64,000 nt of DNA from Sulfitobacter sp. W027 (GCF_025143985.1 NZ_CP083564.1:2511001-2575000); one strand, 5' to 3'; positions 53,056 to 63,101 are shown, counted from the stretch's first letter. Numbers and translations: made by a program. The notes: generated by a model not told the origin, from the sequence alone.

Positions 53056-54777
53056 ATGAGACTCCCGCCTCTCGCGCACTATTTGCCGATCCTTGACTGG
53101 GGGCGGCGCTATGATCGTGACCAGTTCACCGGGGATATGGTGGCGGCGGTGATCGTCACCATCATGCTGATCCCGCAATCGCTGGCCTATGCGCTGCTTG
53201 CGGGGATGCCGCCCGAGGCCGGTATCTATGCCTCCATCGCGCCGATTGCGCTTTATGCGATTTTTGGCACCAGTCGGGCGCTGGCGGTGGGGCCGGTGGC
53301 GGTGGTGTCGCTGATGACGGCGGCGGCGGTGGGCAACATCGCGCAGAGCGGTACGGCGGGCTATGTCACAGCGGGGCTGACGCTGGCGTTTCTGTCGGGC
53401 GCGATGCTGCTGGCGCTTGGGCTGTTCCGGCTGGGGTTTCTGGCGAATTTTCTGTCGCACCCGGTGATTGCAGGCTTCATTACGGCATCGGGCATCCTGA
53501 TTGCCGCTAGCCAGTTGCGCCATATCCTGGGGATCGAAGGCGGGGGGCATACGCTGGTGGACATCCTCGCCAGCCTTTGGGCGCATTTGGGCGAGGTGAA
53601 CCTGATCACCCTCTTGCTGGGTGTGACCGCGACGGCGTTCTTGTTCTGGGTCCGGGGCGGGTTGAAGCCCTTGCTCTTGCATGTGGGACTGGGGCCGCGC
53701 ATGGCCGATATCGGGGCCAAGACAGGCCCGGTGTTGGCGATCGTCGGCACCACGCTGGCGGTCTGGGCCTTTGATCTGGGCAGCCGGGGCGTGGCCATCG
53801 TGGGCGAGGTGCCGCAAAGCCTGCCGCCGCTCACGCTGCCTTCCTTCTCGCCCGATCTGCTGTCACAGTTGTTCATCCCCGCGCTGCTGATTTCTATCAT
53901 CGGTTTCGTCGAAAGCATCAGCGTGGCCCAGACCCTAGCTGCCAAAAAGCGCCAGCGCATTGACCCCGATCAGGAGCTGATTGGGCTGGGCAGTGCGAAC
54001 CTTGGCGCGGCCTTCACCGGGGGCTTTCCGGTGACGGGGGGCTTCTCTCGCTCTGTCGTGAACTTTGATGCAGGGGCCGAGACGCCCGCCGCGGGGGCCT
54101 TCACCGCCGTAGGGCTGGCGCTCGCGGCGCTGTTTCTCACGCCGCTGATCTACTTCCTTCCCAAAGCCACGCTCGCCGCCACTATCATCGTTGCGGTGCT
54201 CAGTCTTGTTGATTTCTCAATCCTCAAACGTGCTTGGGCCTTCAGCCATGCCGATTTTGCAGCCGTGAGCGTGACGATCCTGCTGACGCTGATTTTCGGC
54301 GTCGAAGCGGGCGTGAGCGCGGGGGTCATCACTTCGATCCTTGTGCATCTTTATAAAACCTCGCGCCCGCATATGGCCGTGGTGGGCCGCGTGCCCGGGA
54401 CAGAGCATTTCCGCAACGTGCTGCGCCATGAGGTTGAGACCCAGCCGCATGTGCTGTCCCTGCGGGTGGACGAGAGCCTCTATTTTCCAAACGCCCGCTT
54501 CCTAGAGGATCAACTAGCGCGCTATGCCGCGGACAAGCCCGAGCTGACGGACGTCGTGCTGATGTTCCCAGCGGTGAATGAGATCGACCTTTCAGCGCTG
54601 GAGTCGCTGGAGGCGATCAACACGCGGCTGCGGGATGCCGATATACGGCTCCACCTGAGTGAGGTCAAAGGCCCGGTCATGGACCGCCTCAAGCGCAGCC
54701 ACTTCTTGGATGATCTGACGGGCGAGGTATTCCTCAGCCAGCATGAAGCCGTTTGCGCCTTGGCCGAGCGGCACTGA
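53056..54777 (+). CDS. SulP family inorganic anion transporter with STAS domain
   Basis: 573 residues: about 12-14 membrane segments to residue 420 and a C-terminal STAS domain (about 440-555; VLSLRVDESLYFPNARFLEDQL, ALESLEAINTRLRDADIRLHLSEV). Family motif SRALAVGPVAVVSLMTAAAVG and GGFPVTGGFSRSVVNFDAGAETPAAG are clear. Substrate may be sulfate or bicarbonate; placement behind the persulfide dioxygenase favours sulfate or sulfite export or uptake. I use ATG 53056; a TTG at 53047 is possible. Confidence 0.88.
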   Translation: MRLPPLAHYLPILDWGRRYDRDQFTGDMVAAVIVTIMLIPQSLAYALLAGMPPEAGIYASIAPIALYAIFGTSRALAVGPVAVVSLMTAAAVGNIAQSGTAGYVTAGLTLAFLSGAMLLALGLFRLGFLANFLSHPVIAGFITASGILIAASQLRHILGIEGGGHTLVDILASLWAHLGEVNLITLLLGVTATAFLFWVRGGLKPLLLHVGLGPRMADIGAKTGPVLAIVGTTLAVWAFDLGSRGVAIVGEVPQSLPPLTLPSFSPDLLSQLFIPALLISIIGFVESISVAQTLAAKKRQRIDPDQELIGLGSANLGAAFTGGFPVTGGFSRSVVNFDAGAETPAAGAFTAVGLALAALFLTPLIYFLPKATLAATIIVAVLSLVDFSILKRAWAFSHADFAAVSVTILLTLIFGVEAGVSAGVITSILVHLYKTSRPHMAVVGRVPGTEHFRNVLRHEVETQPHVLSLRVDESLYFPNARFLEDQLARYAADKPELTDVVLMFPAVNEIDLSALESLEAINTRLRDADIRLHLSEVKGPVMDRLKRSHFLDDLTGEVFLSQHEAVCALAERH

Positions 54778-54838
54778 GGAATTCGAGGGTATTTGTCCGC
54801 GCGCGGGAACCGCCCTGCCCGTCGCGCGTTGGCCTGCC

Positions 54839-55303
54839 ATGAACAAGATATTTGCGCGCGCCGCCGCCCTTTCCGCCTGCCTTTTTGCCACTGCCGCCCC
54901 TGCCGAACAGGTGGGGAATGTCGACGTGGACTGGCTGGGCAATGACATTATCATCGAAGCCGTGGCCGACCCTAAGGTCAAGGGCGTGACCTGCCATCTG
55001 GCCTATTTCGAGCGCGGGCTGATCGATCGGCTGCAAAAGGGCAACTGGTTTGAAGACCCGTCGAACTCCTCCATCTCTTGCCGTCAGACCGGCCCGATTG
55101 AAGTGGGTGATATCGAAATGGACGATGAGGGCGAGAATGTCTTTAGCGAACGGCGCTCAATCATCTTCAAAACGCTGCGGGTAAAGCGGATTTTTGACAA
55201 AGAGAACAATACGCTGATCTACATCAGCCACAGCCAGCAGGTGCAGGACGGGTCGGCCAAGATGTCGATGTCGACTGTGCCCCTGTTCCAGCCCGGCCAA
55301 TAA
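54839..55303 (+). CDS. creA: CreA family protein
   Basis: 154 residues with signal peptide (about 1-22, ACLFATAAPAE). Mature pattern VGNVDVDWLGNDIIIEAVADPKVKGVTCHLAYFERGLIDR and SCRQTGPI is typical of CreA. The family is conserved in proteobacteria and its function is unknown. Stands alone after the SulP gene. Confidence 0.88.
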   Translation: MNKIFARAAALSACLFATAAPAEQVGNVDVDWLGNDIIIEAVADPKVKGVTCHLAYFERGLIDRLQKGNWFEDPSNSSISCRQTGPIEVGDIEMDDEGENVFSERRSIIFKTLRVKRIFDKENNTLIYISHSQQVQDGSAKMSMSTVPLFQPGQ

Positions 55304-55420
55304 GCCCAAGGGCCAAGTTTTCCTCGGCGAAGGCTTGCCATCGTGGCGATCCCGCCTTGTCGGGCGACCTGCCTGCGATATGCTGCGCAAAACGCAACAG
55401 TGCAGCGACAGGCAGGATTT

Positions 55421-56569
55421 ATGAGACATTCACGCAGAACATTCGCATTTGGCCTCGCCGCTCTGGGGCTGACCTCGGCTTGCTCTACGGGGGGCGGCGC
55501 ACTTGGCCCCGCAGCGGCGGCTGGGGTGCCGGACGATCTGCGCCCGGTGCCCAATGCAGGCTATGACGCTTGGGTCGCGGCGTTTAAGGGCCGTGCCTCG
55601 GCGCAGGGGATCTCGGCCAGCACCTTAGCCCAAGGGTTCCGCGGCGCGGGCTATCTGCCCGGCGTCGTGAAACGGGACCGCAACCAGACGGAATTCAGCC
55701 GCAGCTTGGAAGATTACCTCGCCATCGCTGCTTCGGATGAACGTGTATCAAAGGGGCGCGCGGCCTTCGCGCGGCACCGCAGCACGCTGAGCGCGATTGA
55801 GAACCGCTACGGCGTCGCGGCAGAGATCGTCGCGGCGGTTTGGGGGCTGGAGAGCTTCTTTGGCGAACGGCGCGGCAATGTGCCTGTCGTCTCGGCCACT
55901 TCGACGCTGGCCTTTGACGGGCGGCGCGGGGCGTTTTTTGAGAAACAGTTGATCGCGGCCCTGAAAATTCTGCAAAATGGCGATATCACTGCCGATCGCA
56001 TGACCGGGTCTTGGGCCGGGGCCATGGGGCATACGCAGTTTATTCCCACCTCCTATCAAGCCTTTGCGGTGGATTTCACCGGCGACGGGCGGCGCGACAT
56101 CTGGTCGGAAGACCCCAGCGATGCGCTGGCCTCGACCGCCGCCTATCTGTCGCGCAACGGCTGGACGCGCGGCGTGAAATGGGGCGGCGAAGTGGGCAGC
56201 ATGCCCGCCAGCGCCGGGTCCGTGATCCAGCCGCAGGCAGGTGGGCCGCAGTTTGTGGTGACCAGCAATTTCCGGGCGCTGAAACGCTACAACAACTCCG
56301 ACAGCTATGCCATCGGCGTGGGCCATCTGGCCGACCGCATCGCCGGGGGCGGGCCGCTGCGCGGCAGCTTCCCACCCGACGCCAACGGGCTGACCAAAGA
56401 CGATCGGATGGCGCTGCAACAGCGGCTGACGGCGCGGGGGTTCGATACCGACGGCACCGACGGGGTGATCGGGCCAAACAGCCGCAAGGCGATCAGCGCT
56501 TATCAAGCCAGCGTGGGCCTGCCTGCGACGGGAGAGCCTTCGGTCGAGCTGCTGCGCCGCCTGCAATAG
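55421..56569 (+). CDS. MltB-like lytic murein transglycosylase with peptidoglycan-binding domain
   Basis: 382 residues. N-terminal export signal HSRRTFAFGLAALGLTSAC combines a twin-arginine motif and a lipobox (LTSAC), so it may be a lipoprotein. Catalytic domain (SLT_2) about 45-300 with active Glu in VWGLESFFGERRG and AMGHTQFIPTSY. C-terminal PG_binding_1 domain about 320-382 (MALQQRLTARGFDTDGTDGVIGPNSRKAISAYQ). It cleaves the MurNAc-GlcNAc bond in peptidoglycan. Ends 6 bp before the convergent fliI stop. Confidence 0.92.
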   Translation: MRHSRRTFAFGLAALGLTSACSTGGGALGPAAAAGVPDDLRPVPNAGYDAWVAAFKGRASAQGISASTLAQGFRGAGYLPGVVKRDRNQTEFSRSLEDYLAIAASDERVSKGRAAFARHRSTLSAIENRYGVAAEIVAAVWGLESFFGERRGNVPVVSATSTLAFDGRRGAFFEKQLIAALKILQNGDITADRMTGSWAGAMGHTQFIPTSYQAFAVDFTGDGRRDIWSEDPSDALASTAAYLSRNGWTRGVKWGGEVGSMPASAGSVIQPQAGGPQFVVTSNFRALKRYNNSDSYAIGVGHLADRIAGGGPLRGSFPPDANGLTKDDRMALQQRLTARGFDTDGTDGVIGPNSRKAISAYQASVGLPATGEPSVELLRRLQ

Positions 56570-56575
56570 ACGGGC

Positions 56576-57916
56576 CTAGCCGGGGCTGATCCCGGCCCGG
56601 TCGAGCATCCCTGCCACCTCGGCGAACGAGGATTGCGGCGGGGTGTGCTCGGCCTTGCGCTGGCTGAGGAACGTCTCGCACGGCCCGGCAAAGGCAATGG
56701 CGCGGTCCAATTCAGGGTTGCTGCCGCTGCGGTAAGCGCCAATGCGGATCAATTCCTCCATATCGGCATGGGCCGCAAGCGCCTTATGAGCGGCGGTAAG
56801 CAGCGTATACTCCACATCACTGTGACAATCCGGCAACGTTCGCGAAACGCTCGCCAGCAGGTCAATCGCTGGATAACGGCCCTTTTCGGCAATCTTGCGA
56901 TCCAACACGATATGCCCGTCGGTGATGCCGCGCACGGCGTCGGCGATGGGGTCATTCATATCATCACCATCCACCAAAACGGTGAAGATCGCGGTGATAT
57001 CGCCCTTGCCCACCGGCCCCGGCCCGGCCCGTTCGAGCATCTGCGGAAGCTCTGAAAACACCGTCGGCGGGTAGCCCTTGGCGGTGGGTGGTTCGCGCGA
57101 GGCGAGGCCGATTTCGCGCTGCGCCATGGCAAAACGGGTGACGCTGTCCATCAAGAGCAACACGTGCTGGCCCTGATCGCGGAAATGCTCGGCCACGGCC
57201 ATAGCGGTCCAAGCGGCTTGGCGGCGGGTGAGCGGCGGCTCATCCCCGGTGGCCACGACCAGCACGGCCTTTTCCATCCCCTCGGGGCCGAGGTCGGTTG
57301 AGATAAAATCCTGCACCTCACGGCCCCGTTCACCAACCAGCGCCATAACCACCACGTCACACTCCGTATAGCGTGCCAGCATGGCCATCAGCGTTGATTT
57401 ACCAACGCCGGAGCCTGCGAAAATGCCCAAGCGCTGACCTTGGCAAAGCGGAGTGAAGACATCCAGCGCGCGTACATGGGTCGCCAGTTTCGGGCCGATG
57501 CGTTTGCGGTCAAAGGCTCCCGGCGGCGCGGCGCGCAGCGGGCGGGGTTGGTTGCCCTCGGGCAGATGCCCCTTTCCATCAAGTGGTGCAGCAGAGGCGC
57601 TGATGACACGGCCCTTCCAGCTTTCGTCCGGGCGGATCACATCGCGGCCAACCGCGACCTCCACCCGGTCGCCCGCCGCCACCCCGCGCCACGAGCCGAA
57701 GGGGAGCAATTCGGTGCCATGGGTGCCAAGGCCCACGACCTCCGCATGGACCGGCCCGTCAGAGCCATGCACGATGCAGCGCTCGCCGATGCCCAAGACC
57801 CGCTCCAGCCCCACGGCGGTCAGGGTAATGCCGGTGATCGCGCGCACTTCGCCGGTGATCTCGGCCTCGCCCGCCTCGCGGGCAAAGCTGGTCAGCTCGG
57901 AAAAGAGTGTCTGCAT
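56576..57916 (-). CDS. fliI: Flagellar export ATPase FliI
   Basis: 446 residues, F1-beta-like ATPase of the flagellar type III export apparatus. Walker A GIFAGSGVGKSTLM near 168, ALVGERGREVQDF, Walker B VLLLMDSVTRFA near 248, and SREPPTAKGYPPTVFSELPQMLERAG. It is divergent from flgB with a 70-bp AT-rich gap, and the partner genes fliQ, flhA, fliR and flhB lie across that gap. Confidence 0.95.
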   Translation of the reverse strand: MQTLFSELTSFAREAGEAEITGEVRAITGITLTAVGLERVLGIGERCIVHGSDGPVHAEVVGLGTHGTELLPFGSWRGVAAGDRVEVAVGRDVIRPDESWKGRVISASAAPLDGKGHLPEGNQPRPLRAAPPGAFDRKRIGPKLATHVRALDVFTPLCQGQRLGIFAGSGVGKSTLMAMLARYTECDVVVMALVGERGREVQDFISTDLGPEGMEKAVLVVATGDEPPLTRRQAAWTAMAVAEHFRDQGQHVLLLMDSVTRFAMAQREIGLASREPPTAKGYPPTVFSELPQMLERAGPGPVGKGDITAIFTVLVDGDDMNDPIADAVRGITDGHIVLDRKIAEKGRYPAIDLLASVSRTLPDCHSDVEYTLLTAAHKALAAHADMEELIRIGAYRSGSNPELDRAIAFAGPCETFLSQRKAEHTPPQSSFAEVAGMLDRAGISPG

Positions 57917-57986
57917 GGATAAATTTCCTCTAGGAGAGTAGGCTAATATTTACTATACAAGGATTAAACAAGCTATAGGCAAAAAA

Positions 57987-58391
57987 ATGAACTTGTCTAA
58001 TCTTTCTATTCTTGGACTCGCTTCGGACCGGATGCAGTGGCTTTCGGCCCGGCAAAAGGTCGTGTCTGAAAACGTCGCCAATGCGTCGACACCGAACTTC
58101 AAGGCGCGGGATGTATCGTCCTTTGAATCGATGCTGAGCGGAGAGCTGTCGCGCGATAACGGGCTGGTGACGACCCATGACAAACATTTCACCGGTGTCG
58201 CCCACGGTACGCCCGGCGTGCGCGAGGTAACGGATCGCAGCGCCATTGGCACCACGCTGGATGGCAATACCGTGAACCTCGAAGAACAGGCCGTGAAGGC
58301 CGCCGAGATCGGCGACCATTACAGGTTGGCAGCGCAGCTTTACCGCAAAAGCTATGACTTGCTGACCATGGCCGTCACCGGGAACAGGTAA
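57987..58391 (+). CDS. flgB: Flagellar basal-body rod protein FlgB
   Basis: 134 residues. N-terminal rod signature RQKVVSENVANASTPNFKARDV near 23-43 and C-terminal helix YRLAAQLYRKSYDLLTMAV. Weak ribosome site. First gene of the flagellar run on the plus strand. Cytosolic synthesis with export through the FlhAB/FliPQR channel. Confidence 0.95.
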   Translation: MNLSNLSILGLASDRMQWLSARQKVVSENVANASTPNFKARDVSSFESMLSGELSRDNGLVTTHDKHFTGVAHGTPGVREVTDRSAIGTTLDGNTVNLEEQAVKAAEIGDHYRLAAQLYRKSYDLLTMAVTGNR

Positions 58392-58400
58392 GGAAAACGC

Positions 58401-58811
58401 ATGGATCCGCTTCAGTCTATCGCCAAAATCGCCGCCAGCGGGATGACCGCGCAGACCGCGCGTTTGCGGGTGATCTCGGAAAACGTGGCCAATGCCGATT
58501 CAACGGGCACCACACCCGGCGCCGACCCTTTTCGGCGCAAGACCATCAGCTTTTCCGAACTGCTTGACCGGAACGGCGGCGGGTCATTGGTTGAGGTTGA
58601 CCGCATTGGTCGCGATCAATCGCCCTTCCGGCGCGACTATGACCCGGCGCATCCAGCAGCGGATGAGACCGGCTATGTCAAACGGCCCAATGTCGATCCC
58701 ATCATTGAGATGGCCAACATGCGCGAGGCGTCACGGAACTATGAGGCAAACATGAACATGTTCGAATCCGGCCGCCGGATGCGCAGCCAGATGCTCGACC
58801 TGCTGAAGTGA
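58401..58811 (+). CDS. flgC: Flagellar basal-body rod protein FlgC
   Basis: 136 residues. Rod motif QTARLRVISENVANADSTG near 19-37, middle GYVKRPNVDPIIEMANMREASRNYEANMNMF and C-terminal helix. Starts 9 bp after flgB. Confidence 0.95.
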   Translation: MDPLQSIAKIAASGMTAQTARLRVISENVANADSTGTTPGADPFRRKTISFSELLDRNGGGSLVEVDRIGRDQSPFRRDYDPAHPAADETGYVKRPNVDPIIEMANMREASRNYEANMNMFESGRRMRSQMLDLLK

Positions 58812-58823
58812 GGCTGACCTGAT

Positions 58824-59156
58824 ATGAGCGATCCTGCTTCTTTGATCTCAACCGCCGCCGTCCGGGGTGCCTACCGCACCTCGCAATCGCTGACGGGGCA
58901 AAAGGGCGAAGGCATCGCCGAGGAAGCCGGTGCCAGCGCCAATAGTTTCACCAATATGGTGCAACAGGCCTCCGAAAGCGCGTTGGAAACCGTGCGCGGT
59001 GGCGAGGCCGTGGCCCAGGCCGGGCTGCGCGGTGAGGCGGATACACAACAGGTAGTCGAAGCGATGCTGGCGATGGAGAGCACTGTGAAAGTGGCCGTGT
59101 CGGTGCGCGACCGCTTTGTCGAAGCCTATCAGGAAATTCTGCGGATGCCGATCTAG
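58824..59156 (+). CDS. fliE: Flagellar hook-basal body protein FliE
   Basis: 110 residues. C-terminal half matches FliE (GEADTQQVVEAMLAMESTVKVAVSVRDRFVEAYQEILRMPI), which joins the MS ring to the rod. The N-terminus is disordered-looking. 3 bp before fliQ. Confidence 0.92.
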   Translation: MSDPASLISTAAVRGAYRTSQSLTGQKGEGIAEEAGASANSFTNMVQQASESALETVRGGEAVAQAGLRGEADTQQVVEAMLAMESTVKVAVSVRDRFVEAYQEILRMPI

Positions 59157-59159
59157 GCC

Positions 59160-59429
59160 ATGACCGAAACCCAGACCTATGACATCATCTCTGCAACCGT
59201 CTGGGCCGTGCTTTTGGCTTCGGGTCCGGTGCTGGGGGTGGCGCTGGCGATTGGTCTGGTGATCGCGTTTTTCCAAGCATTGACGCAAATTCAGGAAATG
59301 ACGCTGACCTTCGTGCCCAAGATCGTGATGATCTTTGTCACCCTGCTGGCCGCGACGCCGTTCATGTATGCCACGCTGAAGAACCTGTCAGATACGGTCT
59401 TTGACCTCGTGCAGAACGGTGGGCTGTGA
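59160..59429 (+). CDS. fliQ: Flagellar export channel protein FliQ
   Basis: 89 residues with two membrane helices and the FliQ pattern GLVIAFFQALTQIQEMTLTFVPK between them. Part of the FliPQR-FlhB export gate. fliP is not seen in this window, so it must lie elsewhere. Confidence 0.95.
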   Translation: MTETQTYDIISATVWAVLLASGPVLGVALAIGLVIAFFQALTQIQEMTLTFVPKIVMIFVTLLAATPFMYATLKNLSDTVFDLVQNGGL

Positions 59430-60259
59430 GAGCGCTTTGGCATATGGCCCGTGCGGCGCTGCTGGGGGCGGTGCTTGCCACCCCTGCCCTCGCCCAAGGC
59501 TGGGGGTCGTTCTATGAGCCATCGCAGAAAAACGCCGTGACCAAGACAGCCCGGACGCTGGCCGCCAAGGGCGGGCCCGAAGGCGTCTGCATCCGTGAAA
59601 TTCTGGCGGCACAAACACGGCACGGCATCCCCGACAACCTGCTGCTGGCCATCGGCCTGCAAGAGGCAGGCACCCGGCGCAACGGACATTTCACGGTCTG
59701 GCCCTATGCGGTCAACGCGGCGGGGGAAGGGCGGCTGTTTGACAGCCGCAATGCCGCGCTGGATTGGATCGCCGAGCGGCAGGCGAGTGGCATCCGCTCC
59801 ATTGACGTGGGCTGTATGCAGATCAACATGCGCTGGCACCCGGATGCGTTTGACAGTCCCGCCCAAGGGTTCGATCCGCGCGTAAACGTCGATTACGCCG
59901 CGCGTTTCCTCAAACGGCTGCACCGCCGCACGGGCAGTTGGATGCAGGCCGCCGGGTCGTATCACTCCTTTGAGCCTGAGTTCCGCGACACCTACCTCGA
60001 CCGTCTGCAAAAGAACATCTCTGCCGCCAATGCGCGACTGCCGGAGTTTCAGGCGCTGGCCAGTGCCAGCCCCGTCGCCACGCGTCCGCGCAAGGCCACG
60101 CGCAGCACGTCGGGCAGCTATGACCGGATGGCGGCCAAGGCCACATGGGGCGCGCAGATCGGCGGGGCCGAGAACGCGCGCCGGTCGCTTTATTCAGCCC
60201 ATGAGATGCAGCCCGTCCTGCCACAGTTCACCACCGTCCACGCGGAGGATGCGGGATGA
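59426..60259 (+). CDS. sltF: Flagellum-associated lytic transglycosylase (SltF-like)
   Basis: 277 residues from a GTG at 59426 that overlaps the fliQ stop (GTGA). Signal peptide to about residue 24 (LLGAVLATPALAQ). SLT domain with catalytic Glu in LAIGLQEAGTRRNGHF near 80, and DVGCMQINMRWHP, AARFLKRLHRRTGSWMQAAGSYHS. The C-terminal about 70 residues are Ala/Arg/Ser-rich. In Rhodobacter sphaeroides SltF opens the wall for the rod; its position inside the export cluster agrees. Ends in an ATGA overlap with flhA. Confidence 0.88.
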   Translation: MRALWHMARAALLGAVLATPALAQGWGSFYEPSQKNAVTKTARTLAAKGGPEGVCIREILAAQTRHGIPDNLLLAIGLQEAGTRRNGHFTVWPYAVNAAGEGRLFDSRNAALDWIAERQASGIRSIDVGCMQINMRWHPDAFDSPAQGFDPRVNVDYAARFLKRLHRRTGSWMQAAGSYHSFEPEFRDTYLDRLQKNISAANARLPEFQALASASPVATRPRKATRSTSGSYDRMAAKATWGAQIGGAENARRSLYSAHEMQPVLPQFTTVHAEDAG

Positions 60260-62340
60260 GCACGAAACCGAACTCCATAATGCCGCAATGGCGCATGTTT
60301 GGCGCAAATAAAGACGTCAGCTTTGCCGTTGGCATGTCGCTAGTACTGGCGGTCCTGTTCCTGCCGCTGCCGCCGATCTTGCTGGACTTCGGGTTGGCGC
60401 TGTCACTGTCGCTCTCTGTGCTGATCTTTATGGTGGCGCTCTGGATCCCTTCACCCTTGCAGTTCAACTCTTTCCCGACGCTGCTGCTGGTCACCACCAT
60501 GTTGCGCCTGTCGCTTAACGTGGCCTCAACCCGGCTGATCCTCAGCGAAGGCCATGCCGGTCTGCACGCCGCGGGCGATGTGATCCAGGGCTTCTCCAAG
60601 TTCATCGTGGCGGGCAATTTCGTCATCGGTGTGGTGATCTTTGCCATCCTCGTCATCATCAACTTCGTCGTGATTACAAAGGGGTCGACCCGTATCGCCG
60701 AAGTCGCCGCCCGCTTCTCGCTGGATGCGATGCCGGGCAAGCAGATGGCGATCGATGCCGATATGGGCGCAGGGCTGATCGACGAAGACGAGGCCCGTCG
60801 CCGCCGCAAGGAACTGGAAGACGAAAGCGCGTTTTTCGGGGCGATGGACGGTGCTTCGAAATTTGTGCGCGGCGATGCGGTAGCGGGGCTGATTATCACG
60901 CTGATCAACGTCATCGGTGGCATTCTGATCGGTGTCGTGCAGCGCGGCATGGGCGTGGGCGATGCCTTTAACGTCTTCACCTCGCTGACCATCGGGGACG
61001 GGCTGGTCAGCCAGATCCCGGCGCTGGTGGTGTCGCTGGCTGCGGGTCTGATCGTGACCAAGGGCGGCACGCGTGGCGCGGCAAACGAGGCGGTCTTTGA
61101 CCAGCTGTCGAACTTCCCCAAGGCGCTCTATATGGCAGCGATGCTGTTGTTCGGTATCGGCCTTCTGCCGGGCTTTCCGCTGCTGGTCTTTGCCTTGCTG
61201 GCCGCTGCCATGGTGGGCTTGGGCGTGGTGATCCAACGCGGCGCGGCGGAGGCGGCAGAGGCCAAGGCACAGGCTGATGCAGAGGCCCAGAAAAAGCAGG
61301 ACATGCCGGAGGTCGACAGCAACCCCATGCACCTCGACGAGTTGCGGCTGGTGCTGGGTGAAGGGCTGGTGGCGCTGGCCAACCGTCCCGACGCGGTGTT
61401 GCCGAGCAAGATCAAATCCCTGCGCAAACATTTCGCCGAAGAGTTCGGTTTCCCCATGCCCTCGGTGCGGATCAAGGACGATGTAAGCCTGCCGATCAAC
61501 AGCTACTCCTTCCAGATCCACGGCGTTGATGTGGCCAAGGGCGACATCCGCGCCAATCAGATGATGGTGATCAACCCCGAAGGCGCGCCGCTGCAACTGC
61601 CGGGTGAGGCCACGCGCGAGCCGACGTTCGGGCTCGATGCGCTTTGGGTCGACAGCAAGGTCGCCGATCAGGCCGAGGCCCAGGGCTATACGGTGGTGGA
61701 CCCCGAAAGTGTCATCACCACGCATCTGACCGAAGTGGTGAAAGAAAACATGTCCGAACTGCTCACCTACGGCTCGGCGAAAGAGGCGATTGAGGGGCTG
61801 GACCGGAATTACCAAAAACTGGTCAACGATCTGCCCGTCCCCTCCCCCGCCATTCTGGTGCAGCAGGTCTTGCAGGAACTGCTGCTTGAGCGCGTCTCGA
61901 TCCGCAACCTGCCGCTGATCGTCGAGGCGATGGCCGAAGCCACGCGCCAAACCTCCAAACCCGCGCTGGTGCTGGAAAACGTGCGCCGCCGTCTGTCGAG
62001 CCAGATTTGCCAAGGGCTGTCCGATGGGCAGGGCTTCGTGCCGGTTATCACCCTGTCGCCCTCATGGGAGGCCGAGTTCATCGACGCGGTCAAAATGGTC
62101 GGCGATGATCGGACATTCGTCATGTCGCCTAAACGGGTGCAGGAGTTCGTCTTGCAGGCCCGCCAGCAGATCCAGCGCTTCGCCTCTGAAGACAGCTGGC
62201 CCGCGCTGATGGTGAACCCCGAGGCGCGGTCCTATGTGCGCTCCATGTTAGAGCGGGTCAGCCCGATGACGCCGGTCATTTCCAACGCCGAAATCCACCG
62301 CAAGGTGTCACTGCGGACCGTCGCCACCATCGGGGGCTAG
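60256..62340 (+). CDS. flhA: Flagellar export protein FlhA
   Basis: 694 residues: N-terminal membrane part to about residue 320 (FHIPEP signature TMLRLSLNVASTRLILSEGH), then a cytosolic domain (PLPINSYSFQIHGVDVA) that docks chaperone-substrate complexes. DEARRRRKELEDESAFFGAMDGASKFV is the conserved FlhA loop. The start overlaps sltF by ATGA. Confidence 0.96.
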   Translation: MSTKPNSIMPQWRMFGANKDVSFAVGMSLVLAVLFLPLPPILLDFGLALSLSLSVLIFMVALWIPSPLQFNSFPTLLLVTTMLRLSLNVASTRLILSEGHAGLHAAGDVIQGFSKFIVAGNFVIGVVIFAILVIINFVVITKGSTRIAEVAARFSLDAMPGKQMAIDADMGAGLIDEDEARRRRKELEDESAFFGAMDGASKFVRGDAVAGLIITLINVIGGILIGVVQRGMGVGDAFNVFTSLTIGDGLVSQIPALVVSLAAGLIVTKGGTRGAANEAVFDQLSNFPKALYMAAMLLFGIGLLPGFPLLVFALLAAAMVGLGVVIQRGAAEAAEAKAQADAEAQKKQDMPEVDSNPMHLDELRLVLGEGLVALANRPDAVLPSKIKSLRKHFAEEFGFPMPSVRIKDDVSLPINSYSFQIHGVDVAKGDIRANQMMVINPEGAPLQLPGEATREPTFGLDALWVDSKVADQAEAQGYTVVDPESVITTHLTEVVKENMSELLTYGSAKEAIEGLDRNYQKLVNDLPVPSPAILVQQVLQELLLERVSIRNLPLIVEAMAEATRQTSKPALVLENVRRRLSSQICQGLSDGQGFVPVITLSPSWEAEFIDAVKMVGDDRTFVMSPKRVQEFVLQARQQIQRFASEDSWPALMVNPEARSYVRSMLERVSPMTPVISNAEIHRKVSLRTVATIGG

Positions 62341-62342
62341 GG

Positions 62343-63098
62343 ATGGACCTGTCCGCCCTCCTGACCGACGCGCTGATGGGATACTTCGTCGTCTTTGCCC
62401 GCATCGGGAGCGCGCTTTTGTTCATGCCGGGCTTTGCTGAGACCTCTGTCCCAACGCGGCATCGGTTGTTCTTTGGTCTGATCCTGAGTGCTGCGCTTTA
62501 TCCGGTTACGGGCCTTGGCCCGGTGGCCGAAGATCGCCCCGGTGCTCTGTTGTTGATCTTTGGCTCGGAAATCACCGTGGGACTGTGGATCGGGCTGGTG
62601 GCGCGCACGCTGCTCTCGGCGCTGCAATTCGCGGGCTATCAGATGGCCCTGATGTCGGGGCTGGCCAATGCCTTGGCACCGAACATTGGGGCCTTTGAGG
62701 GGGCAACAAGCATGGCCGCGATGCTGCTGATCGGGGCGACGGCGCTGATCTTTGTCACCGACCTGCACCACCTGATCATCGAGTCGTTGCTGATGTCCTA
62801 TCAGGTTTTTATCCCCGGCACTTTCATGCTGGCCGATCTGACCGATCAGTTTGCCCGCGCCACGCAGGTCAGCCTCTACCTCGGCCTGTCGATCGCCGCG
62901 CCCTTCTATGTGGCGGGGCTGGTGCTCAACGTCGGCATGGGTCTGGCGAACCGTATGATGGCGAGCCTTCAGGTCTTCTTTATCGCCCAGCCCTTGCTGA
63001 TCGCCGCCGGGTTGGCCTTGATGGTGCTGGCGGTTCCGACCATGATGCGGGGGTTTTTGGAGCCATTCGCGGAATGGCTCACCACCTACGGGTTCTAG
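62343..63098 (+). CDS. fliR: Flagellar export channel protein FliR
   Basis: 251 residues with about six to eight membrane segments. FARIGSALLFMPGFAETSVPTRHRLFFGLILS and ANALAPNIGAFEGATS are FliR-like. It starts 2 bp after flhA and ends 3 bp before flhB. Confidence 0.94.
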   Translation: MDLSALLTDALMGYFVVFARIGSALLFMPGFAETSVPTRHRLFFGLILSAALYPVTGLGPVAEDRPGALLLIFGSEITVGLWIGLVARTLLSALQFAGYQMALMSGLANALAPNIGAFEGATSMAAMLLIGATALIFVTDLHHLIIESLLMSYQVFIPGTFMLADLTDQFARATQVSLYLGLSIAAPFYVAGLVLNVGMGLANRMMASLQVFFIAQPLLIAAGLALMVLAVPTMMRGFLEPFAEWLTTYGF

Positions 63099-63101
63099 GC
63101 C